Shown piece by piece: positions 42,281 through 53,314 of a stretch of 64,000 nucleotides of DNA. The notes below the pieces were generated by a model. The model did no database searches. It saw only the letters and a list, made by a program, of their open reading frames with translations, and had not been told where the DNA came from. Both the position numbers and the translations under genes were made by a program. Source of the stretch: Opisthocomus hoazin (taxonomy: Eukaryota; Chordata; Aves; Opisthocomiformes; Opisthocomidae); NCBI RefSeq assembly GCF_030867145.1, contig NC_134426.1, positions 5,332,001 through 5,396,000 of the forward strand, read 5' to 3'. Position 1 is the stretch's first letter; the number at the start of each line of letters is the position of its first letter.

Positions 42281-43965
42281 TCTGGATATGTGAGCAGCCC
42301 TGGCCCATGCAGCTGTTTCTTGAAAGCAGTAGGACCCTGTCCTGCCCTACTGGGAGTTCATCCTTCCACCCAGACCTTCTCCTTACAATAACCTGAGAAA
42401 CTTCCCAGGCAGGCTGAGCACTGTCCCTGACAGGCAGCAGAGTCCGTGCCCCAGCACACAGCCCCTGGGGTGCAAAGACCCTGCTCTGAAGGACAGCTTG
42501 GGGCAGTCCAGGCTGCACTTCCACCTTCCCAACCATGCAGTCATCATTGAGAGAAGGCAGCTGTCATGGCCTGTCCCTCTGAGGGTGCAGCAAGCAGTCC
42601 CTGCTTTGCAGCACATTCTCATCTTCAATAAGACACAAACTGTGATATTCCTCATGGTACATCATGCTGTAGGCTGTGGGGTGTTCCAGCTTGAGGAGAT
42701 CTTTCCACAAAGTGCAGACACATTGTCCTTCATGCAGAGACTTACCATGTCAAAGGCTGAAAATATTCCTGCCCGCAGTGAGCTCTCAGCATCCTCTCAC
42801 CCCACACTGCCTTTAACCTCTCTCTGCCTCACTCCTCTCCCCTCGCTGCCTGCAGGCAGTGCCCTCAGCCCTGCTGTGCTTTACAGAGGAGCTGCTCCTG
42901 GGCAGAGCTGTCTCTCTGCAGTGCTCCTCACCAGCCGTGATCTCCCTCCATCCCAGGAGCCCAGCCCAGCTCAGCAGCACAGGACCAGCCCAAGGCACCA
43001 CTTCTCCCTACTCTGGGCTCCCTCGAGATGTCTTTTGGTCTTCAGGACAATTTGCTTTGAAACAAGTTGAAGCAATTACTGATGTTTCCTCCCTCAACTA
43101 GGAAGAGAGAGGAAATCTTTTCATTTCCAAAGTGTCATTTCTCCTACCACCAGAAGAGCTAGCTCCAAGGATCACATTTTCTTGTCCCATCTTTAGGCAG
43201 GACAGCCAGTGCAGGACAGGCAGGGATCTCCTCTACCCCTGCTGAGGGAAGGGAATCAGATGAATCAGTTGAGGCATCTCACCCTGGGTCTGTAGTCCTG
43301 GGGCTCAAAGGGGACTCAGCTCCCCTCAATGCCTGCCATAACCCCACAGGAGGTGGGATTCCTCTTTCCTCCCTTCAGGGGGGCATTGAATGGGCACCTG
43401 CAGGTAAGTTCTTTTTTCTAAGCTCCAATTCTGATTAATGGAGATGGAGGCCACGACTGAGGGGTTCAGATGCAACTGTCTGCTGGCATGTGAGATGCCA
43501 GAGGTGGTCTAAGATACATGCAGGTACGAATGGAGCAGTTTGCAGAGACAGGGCCACATCTGTTCACATGCTCTTAGAGGCTGCAAGCCATTTCCTTTCG
43601 CCAAAGGAATGACAGCTGATGCCCAAAATAAGGGCAATTGAACCTGTCCCTACTCATCATGTTCACGGTGGCCTACAGAGGCATTCATCTGAATAGTTCG
43701 TGTCATGTCCCACAGGGAGAGCTCAGTCTCTCTCTTCTGCTTCTGCTATATTTACTAGATCACCACTGACTACATTGGCAGTTGTTTCATGTTTATCTCC
43801 ATGTTGACTTAGAGAATTCAGGGTAGCTACACAGTTTCATGTTCATAACCAGGCCCACAAAGCTATATGTGATGCCAGGGCTGGCAGGGACAGCAGAGGA
43901 CCTACAGGAAATCAGTTTCCCTTTGGGGTGTGTGTGACAGGTCCCTCCAGATGGCATCACAAAGA
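42281..43965 (-). repeat. 5' flank block of OR unit 4 (inverted arm)
   Basis: Reverse complement of the block at 50907-52330 (unit 5). Anchors are CTGCCAATGTAGTCAGTGGTGATC (43786-43763), GCCCTTATTTTGGGCATCAGCTGTC (43639-43615), GAACAGATGTGGCCCTGTCTCTGCAAACTGCTCC (43569-43536) and the CCCAGGAGCAGCTCCTCTGTAAAGC tract (42903-42879). It contains the TTAAAG box (42816-42811) and the conserved first donor CATG|GTAAGTCT (exon end 42746, minus strand). The two arms stand head to head, 7 kb apart, around a CR1 copy and the class I provirus. Confidence 0.75.
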
Positions 43966-44319
43966 GTGTGACTTGGTACCTCTGTGCCACTGACTGATGA
44001 CTTCAGTCAGAGCTATCAGCCATCAGATGCCATCAGAGAGGCAAGGTCTGTCCCTCCTCTACCCAATAGCTGCAGGCATTGCCTGAACACGAAGCACAAA
44101 GAACTGGGCTCGTTACTCACACCTACGATGACACAGTCAAGGAACAGAACAATCATTATCACAGTGTGCCTGGGTACATCTTGTCCTCAACCACAGCCTC
44201 CTCCAGGCCCAGCTAGAATCCTTATTCTTTAAAGTATTAATCCTTAACTGAATTGCAACTGAAAAGGTAATGCAACAGGCACCAAAATGAGCTGTGACAC
44301 ATTAGGAAGAGGTAAAGAA

Positions 44320-44600
44320 GAAACAGAGAGTGTGGGGCCACTGCTGAATTTAGTAAGAGGAGGTCTAGATAGATCTCACATAGTCTATGACCTCTTTGCC
44401 TCCGTTACCGCCACCAAGGTCTCCCAGGCCTTTGAGCTTTGAGGCAGGACTCAGGAGCACAACAGCCAGTGGTGGATGGGGATCCGGCCAGGGGTTACTT
44501 TTGCAGACTACGGCCTTACCAGTCCATGGGAGCAGAGGAACTGCATCTATGTATACCTAGAGAGCTTTTTTACCAGGAGGTGCTGGTCTGTTATGATCCT
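44320..44600 (+). mobile_element. CR1 LINE fragment, plus strand, strongly diverged
   Basis: GAGTGTGGGGCCACTGCTGAAT, TGACCTCTTTGCCTCCGTTACC and GGTCTCCCAGGCCTTTGAG occur in the order of the CR1 linker to RT region, as at 23640-23760 and 20765-20830. No open frame. Confidence 0.45.
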
Positions 44601-45395
44601 AGTTAAGAAAGGTACTCTGATTCTGTGAGGTAAAATGCTGTTAGGACTAAGATTGTAAGGAGAGAAAAGTATCGATAGTCTTTCTTCCTTTTAGGTGGTG
44701 GGATGCCTGGGTGGTGTAGCATCAAATGGTAATCCTATCCACATGCAGAATGCCTTGCAGACCCTCTCCACAGAAAAAAAGTGTCTTACTTCAGTCATTC
44801 AACCTCTTCTTGTATTTCCCTGCAAGGTAACAACTCTGTTCATCATCTCTAAATCCAACAGAAAGGATGTTCTCATGAGAACTTCATGCTACATGGCTAG
44901 ATGGAGACAAGGCCACGCAGGTGGTGGAATGGTCAGTACCGGGTGGGAGCTGCCTGCAGGCTCCACTGTGACAATGAGCTGCTGAGGTTGTCCTGCTGCT
45001 GAGCGATCTATGCAGCGCAGCACGAACTGCTCAATCTACAGTGGTCTTCTGGTCAGGAGCAGAGCTCAGTTTTCCCTGTGAGCAGTCTGTGCTCTACCTT
45101 GGTGCGACAGCTGAGATGTTGCAACCCGAATGTGCATGAACAGGAGGAGCTGGAGCACGGGCAGGAGGAGCTGAAGCCCCATGACTTGTCACAGTACTGT
45201 GAAGTTTTTAGATTACTTGAGATGTGGTGGGACAGATTTCTGAGCTTGGGTGATGCAGTAGAAGGATACAGGCTCTGCCGCAGGGAGGATGAGTACCAGG
45301 GGGATGCTCTCTGCGTGAAGGAGCACCTCAGATATATGGAGCTCCTCTAAGACCTGGGTAACATGTTTGGTTAGCTTTTGTGAGTGAGGATGAGA
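44601..45395. other. Intergenic stretch, no gene recognised
   Basis: About 0.8 kb. ORFs such as 45078-45350 (Glu- and Leu-rich, with several Cys) have no recognised domain and no paralogue in the window, so I do not call a gene. Confidence 0.35.
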
Positions 45396-46150
45396 GGAGA
45401 AGTCAGCAAGAGTGACTTTGTTTTGGCAGTTACAAACTGCTTGATCAGGGTGAGGAAGCAGAAGAAGTCTTCTGTGTGCAACCCGAGGAAGTCTCAGGTC
45501 AATGAGCAGGTTCCCATGGGGGACAGTAACTGCCCTGGCATTTCCCAGCCAGGCAAGGAAACAGGGTGTCAGCAGTCTGGAGGATCTTGGGACAACTTGT
45601 TAACACAGCTGCCAAGTGGGCTGAAAAGGGCGATGCTCACCAGGACCTGGCCCTGGCCATCAAGGAAGAGCTGATCAGGGATGTGATCATCAGTGTCTGC
45701 CTTGGCTGTAGTGACCAGAGAATGGTGGGGTCCCAGGTGCCAGGAGTGAGGAAGGCCAGCAGTGGAGTACAGACGGGTGAAGTCCAGAGAAGAAGACTTT
45801 GACATACCTGGGATACTGATACTGGTGGTGTCATGGGAAGCAGCTCTGCAGGGGGAAGGAACTCAGGAAATCTGATAAAGCTTACAGCCTCCTCAGAGCA
45901 CAAGAATGATCTGTCTGAACACCCATGAAGAGAAGCATTCTTCTCAGGAGGCTGATGACATGACCTGTCTGAGTTCCACGGCAAAAAGGCAGCACACAGG
46001 AGCTGGAAACAGGGGAAGCTGCAAAGGGGGAATTTAGAAACCTCGTCCGTGGATGCGGGAATGATGACAAAGCCAAAGCTCCTGCAGTCTTGATACTTGC
46101 AGAGGATGGTAAGGGCTGCAAGATAAGCTGATACTGCTTCATCAGGAGTA
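45396..46150 (+). mobile_element. CR1 LINE endonuclease region, plus strand
   Basis: Closely related to the minus-strand copy at 26380-27325. Frames include KSSVCNPRKSQVNEQVPMG, GCQQSGGSWDNLLTQLPSG and VIISVCLGCSDQRMVGSQ (the endonuclease SDHEMV-type motif, here SDQRMV). It is broken by frameshifts and ends just before the 5' LTR of the class I provirus at 46178. Confidence 0.6.
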
Positions 46151-46177
46151 AAAGAATGGAGAGGTGTAATGTGGGCC

Positions 46178-46827
46178 TGTAACCAAGGTGATGGAATTAG
46201 TTAATCATAAAGCATGAACAATGCTGCTATGTCCCTGCTACAGCCCTGCCCATCTGGACATTAGGTCTGGGAACAGAGGGTTTAGTCCCTAGGTAATCAT
46301 TAATCTTAAACAATAGTGGTGGAGGGGGATTTTTAATAGAAATAGCATTACCAAATGGTTGCAGGTACATTTGTGGTACCTATCTATTGTGTGAATTAAT
46401 TGAAGCAAAAAGTCATACATCTCCCCCCAAAAGAAGTTAGTTTTAATTCAAACCAGCAGGTGCCTAGAACTGGTCAAGACAACCCGTGCCACAACAACAA
46501 GAGCCAGAAGAGGACTGAGTTTGCGCAGAAACTGTGATGAAGAGGATAAGCCTTCATCTTGGGACCCCCGACGACCACCACTAGGAGGCACTGCGCAAGC
46601 GCGGGTGGGAGGAGTGTATGAAAATGGACTGAATTGACCATGAAAGGAAGGGCTTATGTAATCAGATGAATATGTATATTTTGTGATATATAAACTGCAC
46701 GGAAGGGGTACGGGGTATGCATGTTTGGTGGAATTATCCCCCGTGCATCCGATGTCGCAATAAAGAATGCCTGGCTGTTAACACTACATTGGTGTGACGA
46801 GGTTTTATTCCTGGATTTTCGGTGACA
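46178..46827 (+). repeat. 5' LTR of the class I provirus
   Basis: 650 bp, TGTAACC...GGTGACA. Contains a TATA box (GATATATAAACTGC, near 46683-46696) and a polyadenylation signal (AATAAAG at 46759-46765). It shares with the 3' LTR the GGACATTAGGTCTGGGAACAGAGG tract (46255-46278), TTTGGTGGAATTATCCCCC and TGGTG.(G/T)ACGAGGTTTT near its end. It has extra sequence relative to the 3' copy near 46320-46500. Confidence 0.85.
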
Positions 46828-46832
46828 GTTTC

Positions 46833-46850
46833 TGGTGACCCAGATGGGAC
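46833..46850 (+). other. Primer binding site, tRNA-Trp-like
   Basis: TGGTGACCCAGATGGGAC lies five bases after the LTR. The first nine bases equal the start of the tryptophan-tRNA primer site used by avian leukosis-type retroviruses; the rest has diverged. A possible leader splice donor (CCAAGTAAGTCC) lies near 46948-46958. Confidence 0.55.
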
Positions 46851-47242
46851 CCTGCTTGTGAATACCGACGGATCTGCAGGATCACGGGACCTCCAGCCGG
46901 CATCGAGGGATTCTCGAGGAGAACCTCTGATCCCCGGACTGAAGGATTCCAAGTAAGTCCCCTGGAATTTAATGAAGGCATTCTTTAGGTATAATATATG
47001 CCTGCTCGTAAATCGCGGTGAAAACCTCGTAGAGTTGGGCTAAAAGGTACCTTTGTGGAAAGTCTCTGCTCGGTGAAAGCCGGTGGAGCGGGGCCCAAGG
47101 GGGAGGTCTTCAACAGGGGGTTGAAGTCTCCAGGATCTCAGCAGGGGGCTGGGATCTGAGAGGGAGATCTTACAGAGGGTGGGATCCCTCTGGCTAGTGT
47201 CTGTGATATAGTGCACAATCACTACCATTGGCCGTTTGAAGG

Positions 47243-47705
47243 ATGGGCACCTTTCCAAGTAAAAGACCCATCCCACGGGACACGACTTTGGGATGTATTT
47301 TAAAACACTGGAAAGAGCTGCGGGGGGACCCTTTAACTCGGAAACAGTTAATTGAGTATTGTAATCATTGGTGGCCGTTATATACTCTGGATGATGGGGA
47401 GAAGTGGCCGGAGGACGGGACACTGTGTTATAATACCGTTTTGCAATTAATGTTGTTTTGTAAAAAGGGAAGGTAAATAGGAAGAAATGACATATGTAGA
47501 TTTGTTTTTCTCATTCACAAATCATTCGGAATGGCACAGGCAGTGTGGGATACATCCGCGCGGTTCTACGGTAATGGCTTTAAAGAAAGGAAACTGCGAA
47601 AAGGGTTCAAAGAAATGTTGCGTCGCTTGTAGTATTGGCAAAGAGTGTTTGAAATATGATCCTGAGGAGGATGATGTTGAATTAATGGTTGCACCTTGTC
47701 GGTGA
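47243..47705 (+). pseudogene. Provirus gag remnant (matrix-like), frameshifted
   Basis: 47243-47476 starts MGTFPS (Gly2 would be the myristoylation site) and contains WPLYTLDDGEKWPEDGT and YNTVLQLMLFCK, the pattern of class I ERV matrix proteins. It stops at 47474-47476. A following frame 47487-47705 starts with a VDLFFSF stretch and has a cysteine-rich part (CCVACSIGKEC) without a recognised domain. Capsid and nucleocapsid are absent. After it comes a G homopolymer (47763-47776) and about 240 bases of untyped sequence. Confidence 0.65.
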
Positions 47706-47762
47706 TGGGGAGGTGATCAGGAGGACCGAAAATCTGAGACAGACAGTCCTTCTGTTTCTCCT

Positions 47763-47776
47763 GGGGGGGGGGGGGG
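47763..47776. repeat. Homopolymer G tract
   Basis: A run of about 14 G inside the provirus between CCTG and CATGG. Prone to length error. Confidence 0.85.
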
Positions 47777-48014
47777 CATGGAGATTTAGGCCGGTTTCGG
47801 GAAGCATACGGGGAAGGACGGGGGCGGGTAGCAGAATCGGCTTCTCCCCTCCAAGCCCCTCTCTGAGAAGCTAGGGAATGAGGAAGTAAAATTTTTAATA
47901 AATACAAGGACCACTTATTTGGTATTAAACACATGTAAAGGGAAATGTAGTCATAAATCTGTAGATGTTGTTGGTGCGACAGGGTAAAAAGAAAATTAAC
48001 CTTTCTTAGAGCTG

Positions 48015-49945
48015 TTGAAATTTAGATTGAGAAAACAGTGGGTAACTCACCAGTTTCTATATATGCCTGAATGTCCATTGCCTTTGTTAGGAAGAGATTT
48101 ATTAAGCAAATTGGAGGCACAATTAACTTTTAAAAATGAGGAAATTGAATTATTGATACCAGAATCAAAAGCCGTAGAGGCAAGGGTGTTTATGTTACAG
48201 GATTCTTTTAAGGAGGAACAAATTCCAGAAGAGGTGGAAAAGGCAGTAATCCCCTTGGTTTGGGCAAATGAAGTTCCGGGACGGTCCAAATCAGCAGAAC
48301 CGGTAAAAGTGACCTTAAAACCTGGATCCAAACCGGTAAGACAAAAACAATATCCTATTAAGTGGGAGGCTCAAAAAGGATTGGAGGGGTTAATCACGAA
48401 ATTTTTGGAATGTGGACTTTTGGTAGAATGCGAGTCAGAATATAACACTCCTATATTACCGGTAAGAAAATCTGGAGGAAAGGAATATCGGCTAGTCCAG
48501 GATTTAAGAGCTATAAACCAGATAGTTCAACATATACATCCAGTAGTAGCCAATCCTTATACTTTGCTGACGTCTCTAAAGAGGAACATAAATGGTTTAC
48601 TGTACTAGATTTAAAGGATGCCTTTTTTTGCACACCTCTGGATATACAAAGTCAAAGCATATTTGCTTTTGAATGGGAGAGCCTTGCTACAGGATGGCCT
48701 AAATGCCAAAAATCATTTAGGGAACTTAAAAAGGCATTGATGATGGCCCCTGCTTTGGGTTTACCTGATCTAACCAAAACTTTGGAGCTGTTTGTACATG
48801 AGAGGCAACATCTGGCCCTTGGAGTGCTGGCACAACGTCTGGGATCCTGGAAGTGGCCAGTAGGATACTTCTCTAAACAACTCGACAACGTGAGTAAAGG
48901 ATGGCCGGGATGTTTGCGCGCTGTGGCAGCAACGGTATTGCTGATTCAGGAAGCTCGAGAATTGACTATGGGCCAAAAGATGGTGGTGTATGTACCACAC
49001 ATGGTGGTAACTGTTTTAGAACAGAAGGAGGGTCATTGGCTATCCCCCAGCAGAATCCTGAAATATCAGGCTGTCTTGCTGGAACAATATGATGTGGAAT
49101 TGAAAACCACAACCATCGTATATCCAGCAATGTTTCTGTCGATGGAAAATCCGACAGGAAGTCTAGAACATGACTGCTTGCTAACTGTTGAACAAGTCTA
49201 TTCCAGCAGATCGGACCTGAAAGATGAACCTCTGGAAAATCCTGATTTGGAGTTATTTATGGATGGAAGCAGCTTTGTGAAAGAAGGAAGACGAACGGCC
49301 GGATATGCTGCTGTCACCACCACCAAGGTACTGGAGTCAGGAATGCTGCCTGCAAATACCTCGTCACAGAAAGCAGAACTGGTGGCTTTGAAGTAAGCCT
49401 TGCGAATGGCAGAAGGAAAGAGGGTAAATATACAGACTGATTCCAAATATGCATTTGGTGTGATTTATGGTCATGGAGCCATCTGGAAAGAAAGAGGACT
49501 GCTTTCAGCCCAAGGATCATCGATAAAGCATAAAGAAGAAATCCTCCAGCTCCTAGAAGAGGCGCATGAGCCAAAGGAAGTGGCGGTAATGCATTGCAAG
49601 GCTCATCAATTTGGTCAGGCAGCTGTAAACACAGGTAATAGATTGGCAAATAAAATGGCAAAAGAAGCTGTGGAACGGGGTATCCTTGCACTAGTACCAC
49701 TAAAACAGATAAAAATCCCGAATCTGAAACCAAAATACAGTAAATTGGATGATCAATTGGCAGAACAATTAAAAGCATCACAAAATACAGAAGGGTGGTG
49801 GGTAACGCCAGAAAAGCAGGCAATAGTAGCCCCGCAAGTTATGTTAGAACTTGCGAAAGAAAAGCATGCGCAGTCACATTGGGGAGCAGTAAGAAGTAAG
49901 GATCGGCTGTCAATAAATGCAGAACAGTTAGTATACTTCCCATGA
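48015..49945 (+). pseudogene. Provirus pro-pol remnant: protease end, RT, RNase H, integrase start
   Basis: 48015-48608 holds the protease C-terminus (CPLPLLGRDLL) and RT fingers (VRQKQYPIKWEAQKGLEGLI, RLVQDLRAINQIV). A frameshift near 48575-48600 follows, and the LDLKDAFF motif with the first catalytic Asp is readable in another frame. The RT palm with the YVDD-type active site is missing: sequence jumps at about 48680 to the connection (WPKCQKSFRELKKAL, GYFSKQLDNVSKGWPGC). RNase H follows (LFMDGSSF, SSQKAELVAL, QTDSKYAF), with a TAA at 49394-49396 inside, and the last acidic position reads Asn (NRLANKMAKEA). The end (49800-49945) is the integrase His region (HAQSHWG); the D,D,E core is absent. 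Confidence 0.8.
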
Positions 49946-49946
49946 A

Positions 49947-50081
49947 CTATGGAAGAAAATTGGCTTGACAAAATTTTTAGTGGATTGGGGTAGAATCTGA
50001 GTTCCTGAGTAAAATCCTTAATTAGTACTGGGCTACATTTGTTAATCATATTTTTAGTGATATTTTTTATTATTGTTTAAA
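49947..50081 (+). pseudogene. Provirus env transmembrane tail remnant
   Basis: Directly after the integrase fragment a frame reads ENWLDKIFSGLG, a TAG at 49993, then NLSS, a TGA, then KSLISTGLHLL and a hydrophobic run (IIFLVIFFIIV) to a TAA. This has the form of the membrane span and short tail of a class I env TM protein, with two stops. Surface domain and fusion region are absent. Identification rests on position and hydrophobic pattern. Confidence 0.5.
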
Positions 50082-50313
50082 AAAGTAACTCGCCAACAAA
50101 CCAGCCTTCAATCGAATGATTTTTCAGGCAGTAACCAAAAGGCAAGTTTTAAGTGATTCGGTCATGACGCTCCCACCATCATATAGTGGATGGCAGATAA
50201 TTGCATTGTTATAGAATCATTATTGACATTACAGTATTGAATCAGTGTGTAACTAAAATATAATTTAATTTAGGATGGAAGTATTGAAACAAAATTATTA
50301 TTTCAAAACTTCC

Positions 50314-50325
50314 AAAGGGGGGAAA
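50314..50325 (+). other. Polypurine tract of the provirus
   Basis: AAAGGGGGGAAA immediately precedes the TG of the 3' LTR, the site where plus-strand synthesis starts in retroviruses. Confidence 0.8.
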
Positions 50326-50906
50326 TGTAACCAGGGTGATAGAAAGAGTTGACCATAAACATGAACACTGCTGCTGTGTTCCTGGTACAGCCCGACCCAC
50401 CTGGACATTAGGTCTGGGAACAGAGGTCTATTCTCCAGGTAACCACTAACGCTAACCATAGTGGGTAATTGTGCTTTTATCAAGACAAATGATGGAGTGT
50501 GCTTCTGTGAAACGGACTGAAGAAACTGACCAGGACTGCCAAGATTGCGAGCCGAACAGTTAAAAGGTGATTCCGGCAGGGGGAGACGGCGACCACCGAC
50601 TCACTGACCCCCTACTCAAGTAATACCACCTACTCAAAAAGGAAATGGAAGAAGGTGACTGAGTCTGAGCAACAATTTACATAAGAAGCGAGAAAAGTTT
50701 ACACCAGTCGCCAAAGAGAATAATATTGAATATGCATGAATAGCATAAATATGTGTATTTTTGATCTATATAAACTGCATGGAAAAGGTATGAGGTATGC
50801 ACGTTTGGTGGAATTATCCCCCATGCATCCAGCGCTGCAATAAAGAATGCTGTCTTTTAACACTACCTTGGTGTTACGAGGTTTTGTTCCCGGATTTTCG
50901 ATGACA
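50326..50906 (+). repeat. 3' LTR of the class I provirus
   Basis: 581 bp, TGTAACC...GATGACA, with TATA (TCTATATAAACTGC near 50766-50779) and AATAAAG (50840-50846). It is shorter than the 5' LTR and diverged from it. Sequence from 50907 (GTTATGAACATG) continues as the OR unit 5 flank. Confidence 0.85.
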
Positions 50907-53270
50907 GTTATGAACATGAAAATACATAGCTGCCCTGAATTCTCCAAGTCAACATGGGGATAAACATGAAACAACTGCCAATGTATTCAGTGGTGATCTA
51001 GGAAACGGAGCAGAAGGATGAGAGAGACTGAACTCTCCCTGTGGCACACGACTCAAATCATTCAGATGGATGCCTCTGTAGGCCACCACGAACATAAAGA
51101 GTAGGGACAGATTCAGTTGCCCTTATTTTGGGCATCAGCTGTCTTTTCCTTTGGTAAAAGGGAATGACCAGAAGCCTCTAAGAGCATGTGAACAGATGTG
51201 GCCCTGTCTCTACAAACTGCTCCTTTTGTACTTGCACATATCTTAGACCACCTCTACCATCTCACATGCCACCAGACATTTGCATCTGAACCCTTCACTC
51301 ATGGCCTCCCTCCCCATTAATTAGAATGGGAACTTAGAAATGGAGCTCACCTGCAGGTGCCCATTTAATGGCCACCTGAAGGGAGGCAAGAGGAGTCCCA
51401 CCTCCTGTGGGGCTGTGGCAGGCACTGGGAGGGGCTGAATCCCCTTTGAGCCCCAGGACTACAGACCCAAGGTGAGATACCTCAGTTAAATCAGCTGAAT
51501 GCCTTCTCTTAGCAGGGGTGAAGGAGATCCCTGCCTGTCCTACTCTGGCTGTCCTGCCTAAAGGTGGGACAAGGAAAGGTGACACTTGCAGCTAATTCTT
51601 TTGGTGATAAGAGAAATTCCACTGCTGAAACTGAGTGTCTCTCCCCAGCTGATGGAGGAAACATCAGCGATTACTTCATCCTGTTTCACAGCAAGTTGTC
51701 CTGGAGACCAAGAGACACCTCAAGGGAGCCCAGAGTAGATAAAATACCAAGTTGGGAGCACTGCCGAGAGACAGCTCTACCCAGGAGCAGAACCTCTGCA
51801 AATTGAAGCAGGGCTGAGGGCACTACCTTCAGACAGTGAGGGGTAAGAACTGAGGCAGAGAGAGATAAAGGCAGTCTGGAGCAGCAAGATTCTGAGAGTT
51901 GACCGGGGAAGAAATCTTCACAGTCATTCACATGGTAAGTCTCTGGCTGTAGGACAATGCAGGTGTGGTTCCTGGAGAGATCTCCTAATGCTGGTACATC
52001 CCACTCTTTACTGGAGCTCTCAGGATGTCTCTCACACTATGTCTGTTGTGAAGAAGAACATGCTCCAGAGCAGGGCTTCCCTGCTGTCCTGCAGAGGGAC
52101 AGGGCATGCTGACTGGCTGCTGATGGAGATGACTACAGGGCCCTAAAGCCAGGGGTGCCCAGGGCTGTCCTTTCGAGCAGAGTCTTTTCACTCCTGGGGT
52201 CTTTGTGCTGCTTCTCAGGGTCAGCACTCAGCCTGCCTAGAAGCTCCCATGGAGTTGCAGGGAGAAGCTGTGGGTGGAAGGAGTGACTCCAGTAGGGCAG
52301 GGTCATTCTGCTGTCAAGAGGGTGCTGTGTGGGTCAGGGCTGCTCACAGCACTGGATAAGCACTAGAAAACTTCCAAGGGGGTGTTTCAAGAGGAAGGCC
52401 AAGGCAGGGTCTACTATAAAGAGATTTCCCAAGTCTGTGTTTTCAGTTTCCTCCTGTGAGGGCAAGTGACAAGAGGGGGAATTAGGAGGGAAGGAAAGAG
52501 AAATAGAAAAGGAATTCTCTAGTTTGAACAAGACATTGAGATGCCTGAGCTGTATCTTTGAGTTGTCAGTAGGTCTGCCTGGAGCCTCCGAAGCTGCCTT
52601 CAGCCACCATTGTGCTGCCTGCGGACAGAATTATCATCATCTCTGCTGGACTCATAAGGGTGTTTTGTCCTTTTGAACCTTCAAATCGGATAATGCACAC
52701 AGCCAGTGCCCTGCGTATAGGCAGATTTCTGTAGGTGAGTGCACAGAGTTTTGGATGGGGTCTGTGAGCACTGACAGGGAAATACATGGGACAGGGAAAC
52801 ACCTCCCAGGAGGAGTTTCCCTCAAAGCGGGGCTATGATCAGGGAATGAGGGGAAAACAGAATAAGAAAAGTTGTGGGAGGAAAGATTCAGAAAACTCTA
52901 TGTCATCCCCTCCAACGCAGAACACTTACTCTGAGCAAGGCCTCTTCACTTTTCTTGCACTTAGCAAAGATCCCTCAGGGCTGTGGAGCTGCAGGCACAA
53001 ACCAACCCCTTTAAAGCCAGAGCTCCATCATAGCCATGGTGCAGCTCTCCCACACTGTATCCATTTCCCTCTGCAGAGCACAGTGGCTTAAAGCAGCTGC
53101 CCGGCAACATTGGTGTCTGGGAGGTGCTGTGCGATCACTCTCCACATCAGAAAGGTGCAAGCCTGGGTCAGCTGCGAACAAGACGAGGGACAGACCAGCT
53201 TCCCTCACTCTGCACTAAGCCACAGGCAATCCTTTTGGCTTGCAGGACTCGTTCTCTTCTCCCTGAGTGC
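50907..53270 (+). repeat. 5' flank block of OR unit 5
   Basis: Matches unit 4 in reverse (42281-43965), and unit 2 (15960-17560). Its right part (52.0-53.25 kb) matches the window start (unit 1), including the GCCCGGCAACATTGGTGTCTGGGAGG tract at 53099-53124 against 1040-1066. It carries an ATAAAG box (51865-51870), the first donor CATG|GTAAGTCT (exon end 51934) and the small leader exon that follows. Two unexplained ORFs here are not conserved. Confidence 0.7.
51865..51934 (+). promoter_or_regulatory. Predicted promoter box and first leader exon, OR unit 5
   Basis: ATAAAG (51865-51870) stands where units 2, 3, 4 and 6 have TTAAAG. About 64 bases on, CACATG|GTAAGTCTCTGGC forms a consensus splice donor that is also present in units 4 and 6. 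I infer a short non-coding first exon starting 20-30 bases after the box and ending at 51934. Confidence 0.4.
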
Positions 53271-53277
53271 AGCAGAA

Positions 53278-53314
53278 ATGCTGAGGGTTTCTGACATCCA
53301 AGAGCACTTCCCAG
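53278..53314 (+). other. Small leader exon with upstream ATG, OR gene 5
   Basis: CAGCAG acceptor, ATG at 53278, 12 open codons plus one base, donor CCAG|GTGAG after 53314. Joined to the acceptor at 53678 (TTTTTAG), this upstream frame would end at TAA 53711-53713, one base before the receptor ATG at 53715. So in this gene it would be an upstream ORF and not part of the receptor. Confidence 0.45.

Larger units (their letters stand above)
46178..50906 (+). mobile_element. Class I (gammaretrovirus-like) endogenous provirus, defective
   Basis: A 4.7 kb provirus with both LTRs, primer site, gag start, partial pro-pol, an env tail and polypurine tract in the right order. It is about half the usual length of such proviruses: most of gag, the RT palm, the integrase core and almost all of env are gone. 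LTRs differ by many substitutions and by about 70 bp in length, so the insertion is old. Its right flank matches unit 4 paralogous sequence directly, but its left flank is CR1 sequence and no target duplication is visible. Confidence 0.85.

Noticed and set aside
45078-45350. 90-codon Glu/Leu-rich ORF
   Set aside because: No known domain, no upstream context, no paralogue; not enough to call a gene.
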